DNA of 64,000 nucleotides from Cohnella hashimotonis. Lineage in GTDB: Bacteria; Bacillota; Bacilli; Paenibacillales; Paenibacillaceae. Positions 9,075 through 16,744 of this stretch are shown piece by piece. The stretch is from assembly GCF_030014955.1 (NCBI RefSeq), contig NZ_JAGRPV010000001.1, positions 2,542,001 to 2,606,000 of the forward strand, read 5' to 3'. Each line of letters begins with the position of its first letter. Position 1 is the stretch's first letter. The notes under the pieces are model-generated. The model was given only the letters and a program-made list of their open reading frames with translations, ran no database searches and was not told the origin of the DNA. The translations under genes were made by a program, and so were the position numbers.

Positions 9075-9147
9075 GCTTGCTGCGGCGCTTTTGATTCGAT
9101 CGGCGACCGATGGACGGCGTACCAACCCGGTCCCTCAAGGGGCGGGT

Positions 9148-9177
9148 TTGTTCGCGTGCCCCCGATTCGGGTAAAAT
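9148..9177 (+). promoter_or_regulatory. Candidate sigma-A promoter for the TerC gene
   Basis: TTGTTC at 9148 and TAAAAT at 9172 are 18 bases apart and about 85 bases ahead of the TerC start codon. Confidence 0.45.
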
Positions 9178-9261
9178 GGTAACTTGAGGTGCAAAACGAC
9201 TGTCTGACCGCGCCGCCCCCGCGGCAGCGACAAGGGTCGAATCGGACAAGGAGCGCGCAGG

Positions 9262-9942
9262 ATGGGAAGCGACTGGCTGTTTGCATTGCTGGATATGATT
9301 CTGATCAACATCGTCCTTAGCGGCGACAACGCGGTCGTCATCGCGATGGCGAGCAAAAATTTAGATCCGGTGTATCAGAAAAAAGCGATATTTTGGGGAA
9401 CGTTCGGTGCGGTGGGATTGCGGATCGTGCTGACGTTCGCTGCGGTCACGCTGCTGCGGATTCCGCTCGTACAGGCTTGCGGTGGACTGCTGCTGCTGTT
9501 CATCGCATGGAAGCTGCTGAACGAGGAATCCCACGATGAGGAGATCGAAGCGAAGTCGACGCTCGGCGGGGCGATCCGTACGATCATCATCGCCGATCTG
9601 GTCATGAGCCTCGACAATGTAGTGGCCGTCGCGGGCGCGGCGCACGGCAATCTCATGCTTATCGTCATCGGCCTTGCGATCAGCGTGCCGCTGATCATCT
9701 GGTGCAGCCAATTTCTGACCAAGCTGATGACGCGGTTCCCGCCGCTCGTATGGTTCGGTGCCGGGCTGCTCGGTTATTCCGCTGGCGAGATGCTGTCCGG
9801 CGATCCATGGATCGGCGATTATATCGACGAGGCCGCCCCTGCGCTGCCGGAGGTTCTGCCGATCCTGCTGGGCGTCCTGTTTCTTGCCTACGGCGCGCTT
9901 TCGTTTTGGCGTGCGCGCAGGGTCTGGCGCCATAGACATTAA
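9262..9942 (+). CDS. TerC-family integral membrane protein (YjbE-like)
   Basis: The 226-residue protein consists of about seven hydrophobic helices. Two inverted-repeat acidic signatures characteristic of TerC proteins are present: LSGDNAVVIAMA (residues 19-30) and MSLDNVVAVAGAAHG. Members such as B. subtilis YkoY and YceF have been linked to Mn2+ efflux or metalation of exported enzymes; YjbE is the closest in length. Start ATG at 9262 is preceded by AAGGAG. It lies 40 bases ahead of relQ and both are likely co-transcribed. I searched the leader for a yybP-ykoY manganese riboswitch and did not recognise one. Confidence 0.88.
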   Translation: MGSDWLFALLDMILINIVLSGDNAVVIAMASKNLDPVYQKKAIFWGTFGAVGLRIVLTFAAVTLLRIPLVQACGGLLLLFIAWKLLNEESHDEEIEAKSTLGGAIRTIIIADLVMSLDNVVAVAGAAHGNLMLIVIGLAISVPLIIWCSQFLTKLMTRFPPLVWFGAGLLGYSAGEMLSGDPWIGDYIDEAAPALPEVLPILLGVLFLAYGALSFWRARRVWRHRH

Positions 9943-9982
9943 TTTTAAGCTCGGCGAACACGTTTAAGGGAGACATTCGAAG

Positions 9983-10612
9983 ATGGCAATCGATCAGAGC
10001 AGCATGCGGGAATGGGGCAAGATGCTGCTGACATACAAGTTCGCACTCGACGAAGTCAGCACGAAGCTGAACATTTTGAACGAGGAACTGCACTTCATTC
10101 AGAACTACAATCCGATCGAGCATATGAAAACGCGGATCAAGTCTCCCGAGAGCATTCGGGACAAGCTGATCCGCAAAGGGCTCGCGGTGACGATCGACAA
10201 CGCGATCAACCATATTCGGGACATATCGGGCATCCGGGTCATCTGCTCTTTTTCCACCGATATTTATCAAATGTACGAGATGATCAGCAAGCAGCAGGAC
10301 GTCACCGTGCTCGAAGTCAAAGACTACGTCGCGAATCCGAAGCCCAACGGCTATCAAAGCCTGCACCTGATCATTCTCGTGCCGGTGTTCCTGACCGACC
10401 GGATGGAGCAGGTGCCCGTCGAGATCCAGATCCGCACGATCGCGATGGACTTCTGGGCGAGCCTCGAGCACAAGATCTATTACAAATTCAACGCGCGGGT
10501 GCCTCACGAGATCGGACTGCAGCTGAAGGATACGGCGGACCTTATCGCTTCCCTGGACAAGCGCATGTTCTCGCTGAACGAAGAGGTGCAAAAATACCGC
10601 TCGGACGAATAG
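9983..10612 (+). CDS. relQ: Small alarmone synthetase (GTP pyrophosphokinase) RelQ/YjbM type
   Basis: The 209-residue protein contains only the RelA/SpoT synthetase domain, without hydrolase or ACT/TGS domains, which defines a small alarmone synthetase. Diagnostic stretches are IRDISGIRVICSFSTDIY, YVANPKPNGYQSLHLII and VPVEIQIRTIAMDFWASLEH, containing the ATP and GDP/GTP binding and catalytic residues. The N-terminal LTYKFALDEVSTKLNILNEE is typical of the RelQ branch (tetrameric, B. subtilis SasB). It makes ppGpp or pppGpp from ATP and GDP/GTP. The gene follows the TerC gene by 40 bases and ends with a strong terminator. Confidence 0.94.
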   Translation: MAIDQSSMREWGKMLLTYKFALDEVSTKLNILNEELHFIQNYNPIEHMKTRIKSPESIRDKLIRKGLAVTIDNAINHIRDISGIRVICSFSTDIYQMYEMISKQQDVTVLEVKDYVANPKPNGYQSLHLIILVPVFLTDRMEQVPVEIQIRTIAMDFWASLEHKIYYKFNARVPHEIGLQLKDTADLIASLDKRMFSLNEEVQKYRSDE

Positions 10613-10632
10613 CCGGAAGTAGACGCGTGAAA

Positions 10633-10652
10633 GCGTTACTATGCGTTACTAT
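10633..10652 (+). repeat. Perfect 10-bp tandem duplication after relQ
   Basis: GCGTTACTAT occurs twice back to back, 20 bases after the relQ stop, and runs into a TATAAT-like string at 10650. Confidence 0.6.
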
Positions 10653-10664
10653 AATGAAGGAAAA

Positions 10665-10720
10665 AAAGGAGCTACCCCGTCCGTCAGGAGACTGACTGAG
10701 GGGCAGCTCCTTTATTTTTT
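10665..10720 (+). terminator. Terminator of the TerC-relQ unit
   Basis: AAAGGAGCTACCCC pairs with GGGGCAGCTCCTTT across a 20-base loop region and is followed by ATTTTTT. Confidence 0.85.
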
Positions 10721-10751
10721 CGGCTATTGCATGGCCTGATCTGCGTTTAAC

Positions 10752-10975
10752 GCAGGCGATAATAGCGCAGTTTTTGAGCTAATATCGGTCATCCCGCTGA
10801 CGGCGGCGAGCGAGTGGTAGTTGTGCAGGCGATAATAACGCAATTTTGAACTAATATCGAGCATCACGATGACGGCGGGGGAGCGAGTGATAGAGTGCAG
10901 GCGATAATAGCGCATTTTTGAGCTAAAATCGGGCATCATTGGCGGCGGGAAAGCGAGCGTGTGGGTTAGCGAGGG
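10752..10975. repeat. Degenerate tandem repeat array, period 72-73 bp
   Basis: Three units start at 10752, 10825 and 10897 with GCAGGCGATAATA followed by a CGCA-TTTTTGAGCTAATATCG-like core and a GC-rich second half (GACGGCGG..GAGCGAGTG). A decayed fourth copy may lie near 11000. The minus strand reads as a repetitive peptide but has no ribosome binding site, so I treat it as non-coding. Together with a 9-bp hairpin at 11032-11061 it fills the 500 bases between relQ and add. Confidence 0.75.
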
Positions 10976-11031
10976 AATTGGCGAACTGGCGGCGGCGTGA
11001 AGTCCAGAATAGCGCGTTTGTGCTAGCAACT

Positions 11032-11061
11032 GGCCTCCCGTTGGCGGGCGAGCGGGAGGCC
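11032..11061. other. Perfect 9-bp stem hairpin downstream of add
   Basis: GGCCTCCCG at 11032-11040 pairs exactly with CGGGAGGCC at 11053-11061. No T-run follows on either strand, so it is not a standard terminator, though it may protect the 3' end of the add transcript. Confidence 0.5.
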
Positions 11062-11114
11062 ATGCATCCAGTAGGCGAACCGACTAGGTCCGTCAACATT
11101 ATTCGCTGCAGGCG

Positions 11115-12158
11115 TCAATCCTCGCGCGTGACGTCCGTCATCAAGCGACCTACGAGCTCGTCGAAGCGGGCGAGCAGCCCCTCCTTGACGGGCGGCTCTG
11201 CGAAAGCGGCCTGCAGCGCGCCGCGCATCAACTTCGCCAGCTCGGCGGGCGTGAATCCGAATCGCGTCGCGATCGCTTCGCATTCGCGGGTCATATCGGT
11301 ACCGGACACGGTCGGATTGTCCGTGTTGACGGTGACGTACACACCGGCATCGTAGTAGCTGCGAATCGGGTAATCGTCCCACGACTCAACCGCCTTCGTC
11401 TGTATATTGCTTGTCGGGCACAGCTCGAGCGGGATGCGTCGTTCGCGGATCCACGCGAGCAGCCCGGGGTCCTCCCTCAGCCGGATGCCATGGCCGATGC
11501 GCGTCGCGCCGAGCTCTTCCACGGCTTCGCGGACATTAAAGGGGCCGGCCGCTTCGCCGGCATGGATCGTAATCGGGATGCCCGCTTCGCGCGCGGCGGC
11601 GAACGTGCCCCGGAATTTTTCCGCGGGGTGGGAGGCTTCGTCTCCGGCCAGGTCGACGGCCACGACGCCATGGCCTTGCCGTGCAATCGCAGCGCGGATA
11701 ACGGGGAGATTAATGCTATCGTCCTGGTGCCGCATGCAGATCACGATGAGACGCGCGACGACGCCATAAGCCGCTTCTCCCCGCCGCAGACCCTCGAGCA
11801 CGGCGTCGATGGCGCCAACGGGCGTAAGGCCTTCGTTCGTATGCAGCGCGGGCGCGAACCGGACTTCGATATATAGGCAATTGCGTGCGGCCGACTGCTC
11901 GACCGTCTCCTCGGCGACGCGTTTAAGGGCTTCGGCATCCTGCAGCAGCGGGAGGACGAAGTCGAACTTCCCCAAATAAGTTTTCAGGCTGTCGCAATCC
12001 GCGTCCACTTGCATGTAAGGCAGCAGATCCTCTGCCCGGCGGGCCGGCAGTGGATAACCGCGTTCCGCAGCAAGCTCCAGCAGCGTAGCAGGCGTTACGC
12101 ATCCGTCCAGATGCAAATGCAGATCCGCCTTCGGCAGCGCCTCAAGCCAGTTGTCCAT
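11115..12158 (-). CDS. add: Adenosine deaminase
   Basis: The 347-residue protein shows the complete zinc amidohydrolase signature of adenosine deaminase: HLHLDG (H14, H16), DLAGDE, HAGE, TRIGHG, LCPTSN and VNTDNP. It converts adenosine and deoxyadenosine to inosine and deoxyinosine in the cytoplasm. The ATG at 12158 is preceded by AGGAGA. It lies 36 bases downstream of the DUF1992 gene on the same strand and is probably co-transcribed with it. The nucleoside hydrolase and nupNOPQ-like importer encoded beyond the divergent promoter region make a plausible purine salvage route: uptake, deamination, cleavage to base. Confidence 0.95.
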   Translation of the reverse strand: MDNWLEALPKADLHLHLDGCVTPATLLELAAERGYPLPARRAEDLLPYMQVDADCDSLKTYLGKFDFVLPLLQDAEALKRVAEETVEQSAARNCLYIEVRFAPALHTNEGLTPVGAIDAVLEGLRRGEAAYGVVARLIVICMRHQDDSINLPVIRAAIARQGHGVVAVDLAGDEASHPAEKFRGTFAAAREAGIPITIHAGEAAGPFNVREAVEELGATRIGHGIRLREDPGLLAWIRERRIPLELCPTSNIQTKAVESWDDYPIRSYYDAGVYVTVNTDNPTVSGTDMTRECEAIATRFGFTPAELAKLMRGALQAAFAEPPVKEGLLARFDELVGRLMTDVTRED

Positions 12159-12194
12159 CCCGATCTCTCCTGTCGTCTAATCTCTAATTGCGCC

Positions 12195-12569
12195 TTAGCG
12201 CGTCAGCTTCGCATAAACGGCGTCCGCATACTGTTCGTAGGCGTCTTGCTGGGTCCAGCCTCGTTCGTTCATCATCAGCCGATAGCGCAGCCGTTTTTCC
12301 GACAGTTCGCCTTTTAACTTCGCCGCCTGCTCGGGATCCCGGCATGCTGAGAGCAGGTCGGAAAGCGAGACGAGATCCTTGCGAATCTGCAGCTCTTCGG
12401 GCAAGGCTCCGGCATTTTTAAGCAGCTTGTAGGAGAGGCGAAGCTCTTCGGGAACGCCAGCCAAGTCGTCTTCGGGAAGCGGCTTGCCTTGCCCGGACAG
12501 CCCTGCGAACTGTCCCGATTTTTCCGCATCGCGTATTTTTTGCTCGGCAATGGAGACAATCCAATTCAT
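12195..12569 (-). CDS. DUF1992 (DnaJ-like YdjM/YflB group) protein
   Basis: The 124-residue protein begins with the recognisable DUF1992 motif (AEQKIRDAEKSGQFAGLSGQ then GKPLPEDDL) and continues as a charged helical protein with no membrane segment. The domain occurs alone or fused to DnaJ domains; no enzymatic activity is established. The ATG at 12569 has AAAGGACGGTGAG upstream. A TATAAT on the minus strand at about 12598-12603 may be its -10 box. It precedes add and probably shares its transcript. Confidence 0.8.
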   Translation of the reverse strand: MNWIVSIAEQKIRDAEKSGQFAGLSGQGKPLPEDDLAGVPEELRLSYKLLKNAGALPEELQIRKDLVSLSDLLSACRDPEQAAKLKGELSEKRLRYRLMMNERGWTQQDAYEQYADAVYAKLTR

Positions 12570-12898
12570 CTGCTCACCGTCCTTTGCTTGTGTTATTATA
12601 GCATTGTATCACGGGTTAAACGGTTGATTGAAGTGTTTGCGCGATGGGGCGGGTTGATTCTGTCAATTTTATTGACATGGGCCTGACTTATTAACCCTTT
12701 AAAGCCGAGTGGATTAGATGAGATTTGTCATTTTGTACGATCGCACGACACAGAAAGCAGCCGGATTCACAAAGTCGGGGCGCGGGTAAAAGGTATTTTC
12801 AATTGGGTCTGGCGTTTGTGTGATTAATGGGTTATAAAAGATAACAGGACATTCGTTCAAGACGGAATGCAAAAAGGTTCACAAAGGATGGTCGAACG
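12570..12898. other. Divergent intergenic region, no gene seen
   Basis: This 329-base AT-richer stretch separates the DUF1992-add unit from the nucleoside hydrolase. It holds a minus-strand TATAAT, a plus-strand TTGACA at 12672 without a clear -10 partner, and a small imperfect hairpin near 12850-12870. I looked for a purine riboswitch core and did not find one. Confidence 0.5.
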
Positions 12899-13831
12899 TT
12901 GAGAGTTTATATGAATCATGACGGCGGCGGCGACGATTTTGTCGCGCTGCTCCTGCTGCTTCGCATGCCGAGTATTGAATTGACCGGCGTCTCGGTCATC
13001 GGGGCAGACGGGTATCTGGAGCCTTCCGTGCAGGCCAGCCGGAAGATTATCGACAGGTTCGGCGGCGAGCCGCGCGATGGGCTGGACGTGTCCCGCTCCG
13101 ATTCCCGCGGCAAAAATCCGTTTCCCGCTGCATGGCGTATCATGTCGTATTACGTGGACGCATTTCCGATTCTGAACGAAGCGGAGACCATCCTGACGCC
13201 GATCTCGGACAAGCCGGCATATCGGCATCTGATCGACAGCGTGCGTGCAGGCGAAGGCAAGACAACGCTCGTGTTCACGGGTCCTCTCACGGACCTTGCG
13301 CGTGCGCTTGACATCGCGCCGGATATCGAAGAGCGAATCGAACGCGTCGTCTGGATGGGAGGCACTTTCTTGCCGAAGGGCAACGTCGAGGAGCCCGAGC
13401 ATGACGGCACGGCCGAGTGGAATGCGTTCTGGGATCCCGAGGGTACGGCGCGCGTATGGGCCAGCGGTCTTCGGATCGATATGGTCGCGCTGGAGAGCAC
13501 GAACCAGGTGCCGCTCACGCTGGAGGCCAGAGATGCATGGGCCAAGCTCCGGAGGCACGAGGCGATCGACTTCGTTGGACAATGCTATGCGCTTGTGCCG
13601 CCGCTCATTTTCCATGCAACGAATTCGACTTATTATTTATGGGACGTGCTCACCGCCGCTTACGTGGGCAAACCCGACCTGGTCAAGGTCAAGACGGTCA
13701 ACAGCATCGTCAGAACCGACGGTATGGCGCAGGGACGTACGGAGCTGTCGGAAGGCGGCAGGCCGGTCAACCTGATCTACGACGTCGATCGCGACGGATT
13801 TTTCGCTTATATGACCGAATTGCTGAAGTAA
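12899..13831 (+). CDS. Nucleoside hydrolase (IUNH family)
   Basis: The enzyme should split the N-glycosidic bond of ribonucleosides to ribose and a free base. The N-terminal metal-binding signature reads MNHDGGGDDFVALLLL, a variant of DTDPGxDD in which the first aspartate is asparagine while the catalytic-base and calcium aspartates remain. The segments ALESTNQVPLT and YDVDRDGFF fit the later active-site regions. The preferred start is TTG 12899, nine bases behind AAAGGATGG; ATG 12911 is an alternative four codons in. The length of 310 residues is normal. It stands immediately upstream of a nucleoside ABC importer, which supports a salvage role. Substrate preference is not predictable. Confidence 0.88.
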   Translation: MRVYMNHDGGGDDFVALLLLLRMPSIELTGVSVIGADGYLEPSVQASRKIIDRFGGEPRDGLDVSRSDSRGKNPFPAAWRIMSYYVDAFPILNEAETILTPISDKPAYRHLIDSVRAGEGKTTLVFTGPLTDLARALDIAPDIEERIERVVWMGGTFLPKGNVEEPEHDGTAEWNAFWDPEGTARVWASGLRIDMVALESTNQVPLTLEARDAWAKLRRHEAIDFVGQCYALVPPLIFHATNSTYYLWDVLTAAYVGKPDLVKVKTVNSIVRTDGMAQGRTELSEGGRPVNLIYDVDRDGFFAYMTELLK

Positions 13832-13950
13832 GATTAATTTTGGCTACCGCGGCTCGCGGACCCGTTTCGCCGGCGCCTGCAGCGGCTATCGGATCGGCCC
13901 GCTTGCCGTAGATGCAAATACAAGTATGAGAGACGGGGAGAGAATCAAGC

Positions 13951-15099
13951 ATGAAAAAGAGCACGATGAAGCCGCTTAGCCTGATGCTGGTCGCCATGGT
14001 GGCAATGCTGTTGGTGCTGTCCGGCTGCGGAAGCAAGAACAACAACAATGAAAGCGCAGCGTCCCCTAGCGCAAGCGCGCCGGCCTCCGAGTCCGCGAGC
14101 CCGAGCGCATCCGCTTCCGCAAGTGCGTCGGCTTCGGCCTCCGAATCCGCAGCTCCGAGCGAATCCATCGCGCCTGCCGACGGCAAAGGCAAAAAAGTCG
14201 GCATGGTTACCGACCTCGGCGGCGTAAACGACAAGTCGTTTAACCAACAAGCCTGGGAAGCCCTGCAGAAGATCAAGACGGATACGGGCGCGGAAACCAA
14301 GTACCTCGAGTCCAAGAAGGACAGCGACTACATTCCTTACCTGACGAAATTCGTCAAGGACGGCTACGATCTGACTTGGGGCATCGGCTTCCTGTTCGCC
14401 GAAGCGGCTACTACTGTAGCCAAAGCCAACCCTGAAGCCAAGCTCGCCCTGATCGACACGACGCCGACCGAGGCGTTGCCGAACGTCGAGTCCGTCCTGT
14501 TCAAGGAAAACGAAGGCTCGTTCCTCGTCGGCGTCGTCGCAGGTCTGACGACGAAAACGAACAAGATCGGTTTTGTCGGCGGCATGGAGCTGCCGGTCAT
14601 CAAGAAGTTCGAAGCGGGCTTCAAAGCCGGCGTTGCGGCCGTTAATCCTAAAGCGACGATCGAAGTCAACTATGTCGGCGACTTCAGCAAGCCGGACCAA
14701 GGCAAGCTGGCTGCGGCTACGATGTACGACGGCGGCGCCGACATCATCTTCCACGCTGCAGGCGGTTCCGGCAACGGCGTCTTCAACGAAGCGAAGGATC
14801 GCTTTAAAGCCGGCAAAAAAGTATGGGTTATTGGCGTTGACAAGGATCAATCGATCGAGTTCGGCAACGACGTGACGCTGACTTCGATGGTCAAGAAAGT
14901 CGACGAAGCCGTTTACCGCGTCTCCAACGAACTGCTCGCCGGCAACTTCAAGGGCGGCCAGACGGTCGAGCTCGGCTTGGCCGAAGGCGGCGTAGGCTTG
15001 CCTGTGAACAATCCGAACGTGTCCCAGGACATCCTCGACAAGGTCGAAGATTACAAGAACAAGATCATCAGCGGAGAAATCAAGGTTCCGACGGAATAA
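13951..15099 (+). CDS. nupN: BMP-family nucleoside-binding lipoprotein
   Basis: This is the substrate-binding component of an ABC nucleoside importer (B. subtilis NupN, Treponema PnrA group). A lipoprotein signal ends at LSGC with C26. Residues 32-75 are an Asn then Ser/Ala/Pro low-complexity tether. The BMP domain begins at KKVGMVTDLGGVNDKSFNQQ and holds GIGFLF, FKENEGSFLVGVVAGL and DIIFHAAGGSGNGVF. A GGGGAGAG box precedes the ATG at 13951. A hairpin with T-rich tail lies between this gene and the ATPase gene, consistent with higher expression of the binding protein. The exact ligand is inferred from family and context. Confidence 0.9.
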   Translation: MKKSTMKPLSLMLVAMVAMLLVLSGCGSKNNNNESAASPSASAPASESASPSASASASASASASESAAPSESIAPADGKGKKVGMVTDLGGVNDKSFNQQAWEALQKIKTDTGAETKYLESKKDSDYIPYLTKFVKDGYDLTWGIGFLFAEAATTVAKANPEAKLALIDTTPTEALPNVESVLFKENEGSFLVGVVAGLTTKTNKIGFVGGMELPVIKKFEAGFKAGVAAVNPKATIEVNYVGDFSKPDQGKLAAATMYDGGADIIFHAAGGSGNGVFNEAKDRFKAGKKVWVIGVDKDQSIEFGNDVTLTSMVKKVDEAVYRVSNELLAGNFKGGQTVELGLAEGGVGLPVNNPNVSQDILDKVEDYKNKIISGEIKVPTE

Positions 15100-15123
15100 T
15101 TCCGCGCTGCACGGAATCTCCGC

Positions 15124-15165
15124 AAGGGCAAGGCCGCTTTCGCGAGCCTTGTCCTTTCTTCCGTT
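15124..15165 (+). terminator. Attenuating hairpin between nupN and nupO
   Basis: AAGGGCAAGGC and GCCTTGTCCTT form an 11-bp stem followed by TCTTCCGTTTT. Its place inside the operon suggests partial termination. Confidence 0.7.
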
Positions 15166-15202
15166 TTAACGCTTTTGATATGGGGACAGGAGCTGATAAC
15201 AG

Positions 15203-16744
15203 ATGGAGCAAGCGGTACCGGTGGTCGAGCTTAGAGGCATTACGAAGCGTTTTCCCGGCATCGTCGCGAACGACGCCATCAGTCTGGAGCTGCGCAAGGG
15301 CGAGATCCATGCCTTGCTCGGGGAAAACGGGGCCGGCAAATCGACGCTGATGAGCATTCTATTCGGTCTGTATCAGCCGGACGAGGGCGAGATTCGCGTA
15401 GGCGGCAAGCCGGAGACAATCGACGGTCCGGGCAAGGCGATCGAGCTCGGAATCGGCATGGTTCACCAGCACTTCAAGCTGGTCCAGCCGTTTACGGTCG
15501 CGGAGAATATCGTGCTCGGCATCGAGCCTTCCAAGGGGCTATCCATCAATTATCGTCAAGCGAACGCCAAGGTGAAGGAACTGTCCGAAAGGTACGGCCT
15601 TATGGTCGATCCCACCGTCAAGGTCGAGAATATCACGGTAGGCATGCAGCAGCGGGTCGAGATTTTGAAAACCCTTTATCGCGGCGCCGAGATTTTGATT
15701 TTCGACGAACCGACGGCAGTATTAACTGTGCAGGAGATTCATGAGCTGATGCAGATTTTGAAGCGGCTGGCCGGGGAAGGCAAGTCCATCATCCTCATCA
15801 CGCACAAGCTTAAGGAGATCATGGAAGTTTCCGACCGGGTGACGATCATCCGGCGAGGCAAGGTCGTCGGTACCGTGAATACGGCGGAAACAAGCGAGAG
15901 CGAGCTCGCGGAAAAAATGGTCGGCAGGCGCGTGTCTCTCGACAAACCGAAGGAAGCCGCGAAGCCCGGCGCGCTCGTACTTGAGCTGTCCGGCGTGACG
16001 GTCGCGGGCGCCGATAAAGGGAAGCCGGTCGTCGAAGGCGTCTCGTTCAACATTCGTGCAGGCGAGATCGTGGGCATCGCCGGCGTCGACGGCAACGGAC
16101 AGCACGAGTTGGTGGAAGCGCTCACGGGCATGCGGCCGGTGCAAGATGGCAGCATACGCCTGAACGGCAGGGACATCACGCAGGATTCAATTAAAGACCG
16201 CATCAAAGCGGGAATGTCGAACATCCCCGAGGACCGCCAGAAGCACGGACTCGTGCTCGATTTTAGCGTCAGCGAAAATTTAATCCTGGGATCCCCCGAG
16301 CAAGACCGTTTTTTTAAGGGCGGCTTCCTGAACAAATCCGAAATCGACCGGCACGCAACGAAGCTGATCGAAGCTTACGACGTGCGGACGCCGGATATTC
16401 ATAACAAAACCCGCTCTCTCTCCGGCGGCAATCAGCAGAAGGCGATCATTGCGCGCGAGATGGAACGCGATCCGCAGCTGCTCATCGCCGTTCAACCGAC
16501 GCGGGGTCTCGACATCGGCGCGATCTCGTTCGTCCACGATCGGCTGCTGCAGGCGAGAGCCGAAGGCAAGGCGGTGCTGCTGATCTCCTATGAGCTGGAC
16601 GAGCTTCACCGGCTGTCCGACCGGATTCAGGTCATTTTCGACGGGCGCATCATGGGCGAGGTCGATCCCGAGAAGGCCGGGGACGACGAGATCGGTCTTA
16701 TGATGGCGGGCAAAATGCAGGCTGGCAAAGGAGCGTCGGCATGA
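15203..16744 (+). CDS. nupO: Nucleoside ABC importer ATPase, two fused ABC domains
   Basis: The 513-residue protein has two nucleotide-binding domains as in B. subtilis NupO. The first has Walker A GENGAGKST, a signature region TVGMQQRVEILKTLY and Walker B LIFDEPTAVLT. The second has a degenerate P-loop (GVDGNGQHEL, no lysine), signature LSGGNQQKAIIARE and a Walker B in which the usual acidic pair reads LIAVQPTRGLD. This asymmetry is usual for the sugar/nucleoside dual-ABC family. The ATG at 15203 follows GGGGACAGGAG, and the stop overlaps nupP by four bases. It powers uptake through the two permeases that follow. Confidence 0.93.
   Translation: MEQAVPVVELRGITKRFPGIVANDAISLELRKGEIHALLGENGAGKSTLMSILFGLYQPDEGEIRVGGKPETIDGPGKAIELGIGMVHQHFKLVQPFTVAENIVLGIEPSKGLSINYRQANAKVKELSERYGLMVDPTVKVENITVGMQQRVEILKTLYRGAEILIFDEPTAVLTVQEIHELMQILKRLAGEGKSIILITHKLKEIMEVSDRVTIIRRGKVVGTVNTAETSESELAEKMVGRRVSLDKPKEAAKPGALVLELSGVTVAGADKGKPVVEGVSFNIRAGEIVGIAGVDGNGQHELVEALTGMRPVQDGSIRLNGRDITQDSIKDRIKAGMSNIPEDRQKHGLVLDFSVSENLILGSPEQDRFFKGGFLNKSEIDRHATKLIEAYDVRTPDIHNKTRSLSGGNQQKAIIAREMERDPQLLIAVQPTRGLDIGAISFVHDRLLQARAEGKAVLLISYELDELHRLSDRIQVIFDGRIMGEVDPEKAGDDEIGLMMAGKMQAGKGASA

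Noticed and set aside
9075..9261. yybP-ykoY manganese riboswitch ahead of the TerC gene
   Set aside because: The leader is only about 80 bases after the likely promoter, and the conserved internal loops were not recognisable.
10724..11029. A 101-codon minus-strand frame with repeating peptide DISSKLRYYRLH
   Set aside because: It is the translation of the tandem DNA repeats, lacks a ribosome binding site, and the units vary in length in ways that do not keep a frame.
12570..12898. Purine riboswitch ahead of the nucleoside hydrolase
   Set aside because: The conserved P1-P3 core and loop sequences of the purine aptamer were not found on either strand.
13951..14200. Frameshift or insertion in the BMP lipoprotein because of its Ser/Ala repeats
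   Set aside because: The frame is continuous from the lipobox through the BMP domain; such tethers are normal in surface lipoproteins.
16480..16520. Inactivating change in the second ABC domain of nupO
   Set aside because: Loss of the P-loop lysine and Walker B acid in one half is the norm for the dual-ABC sugar/nucleoside importer ATPases.
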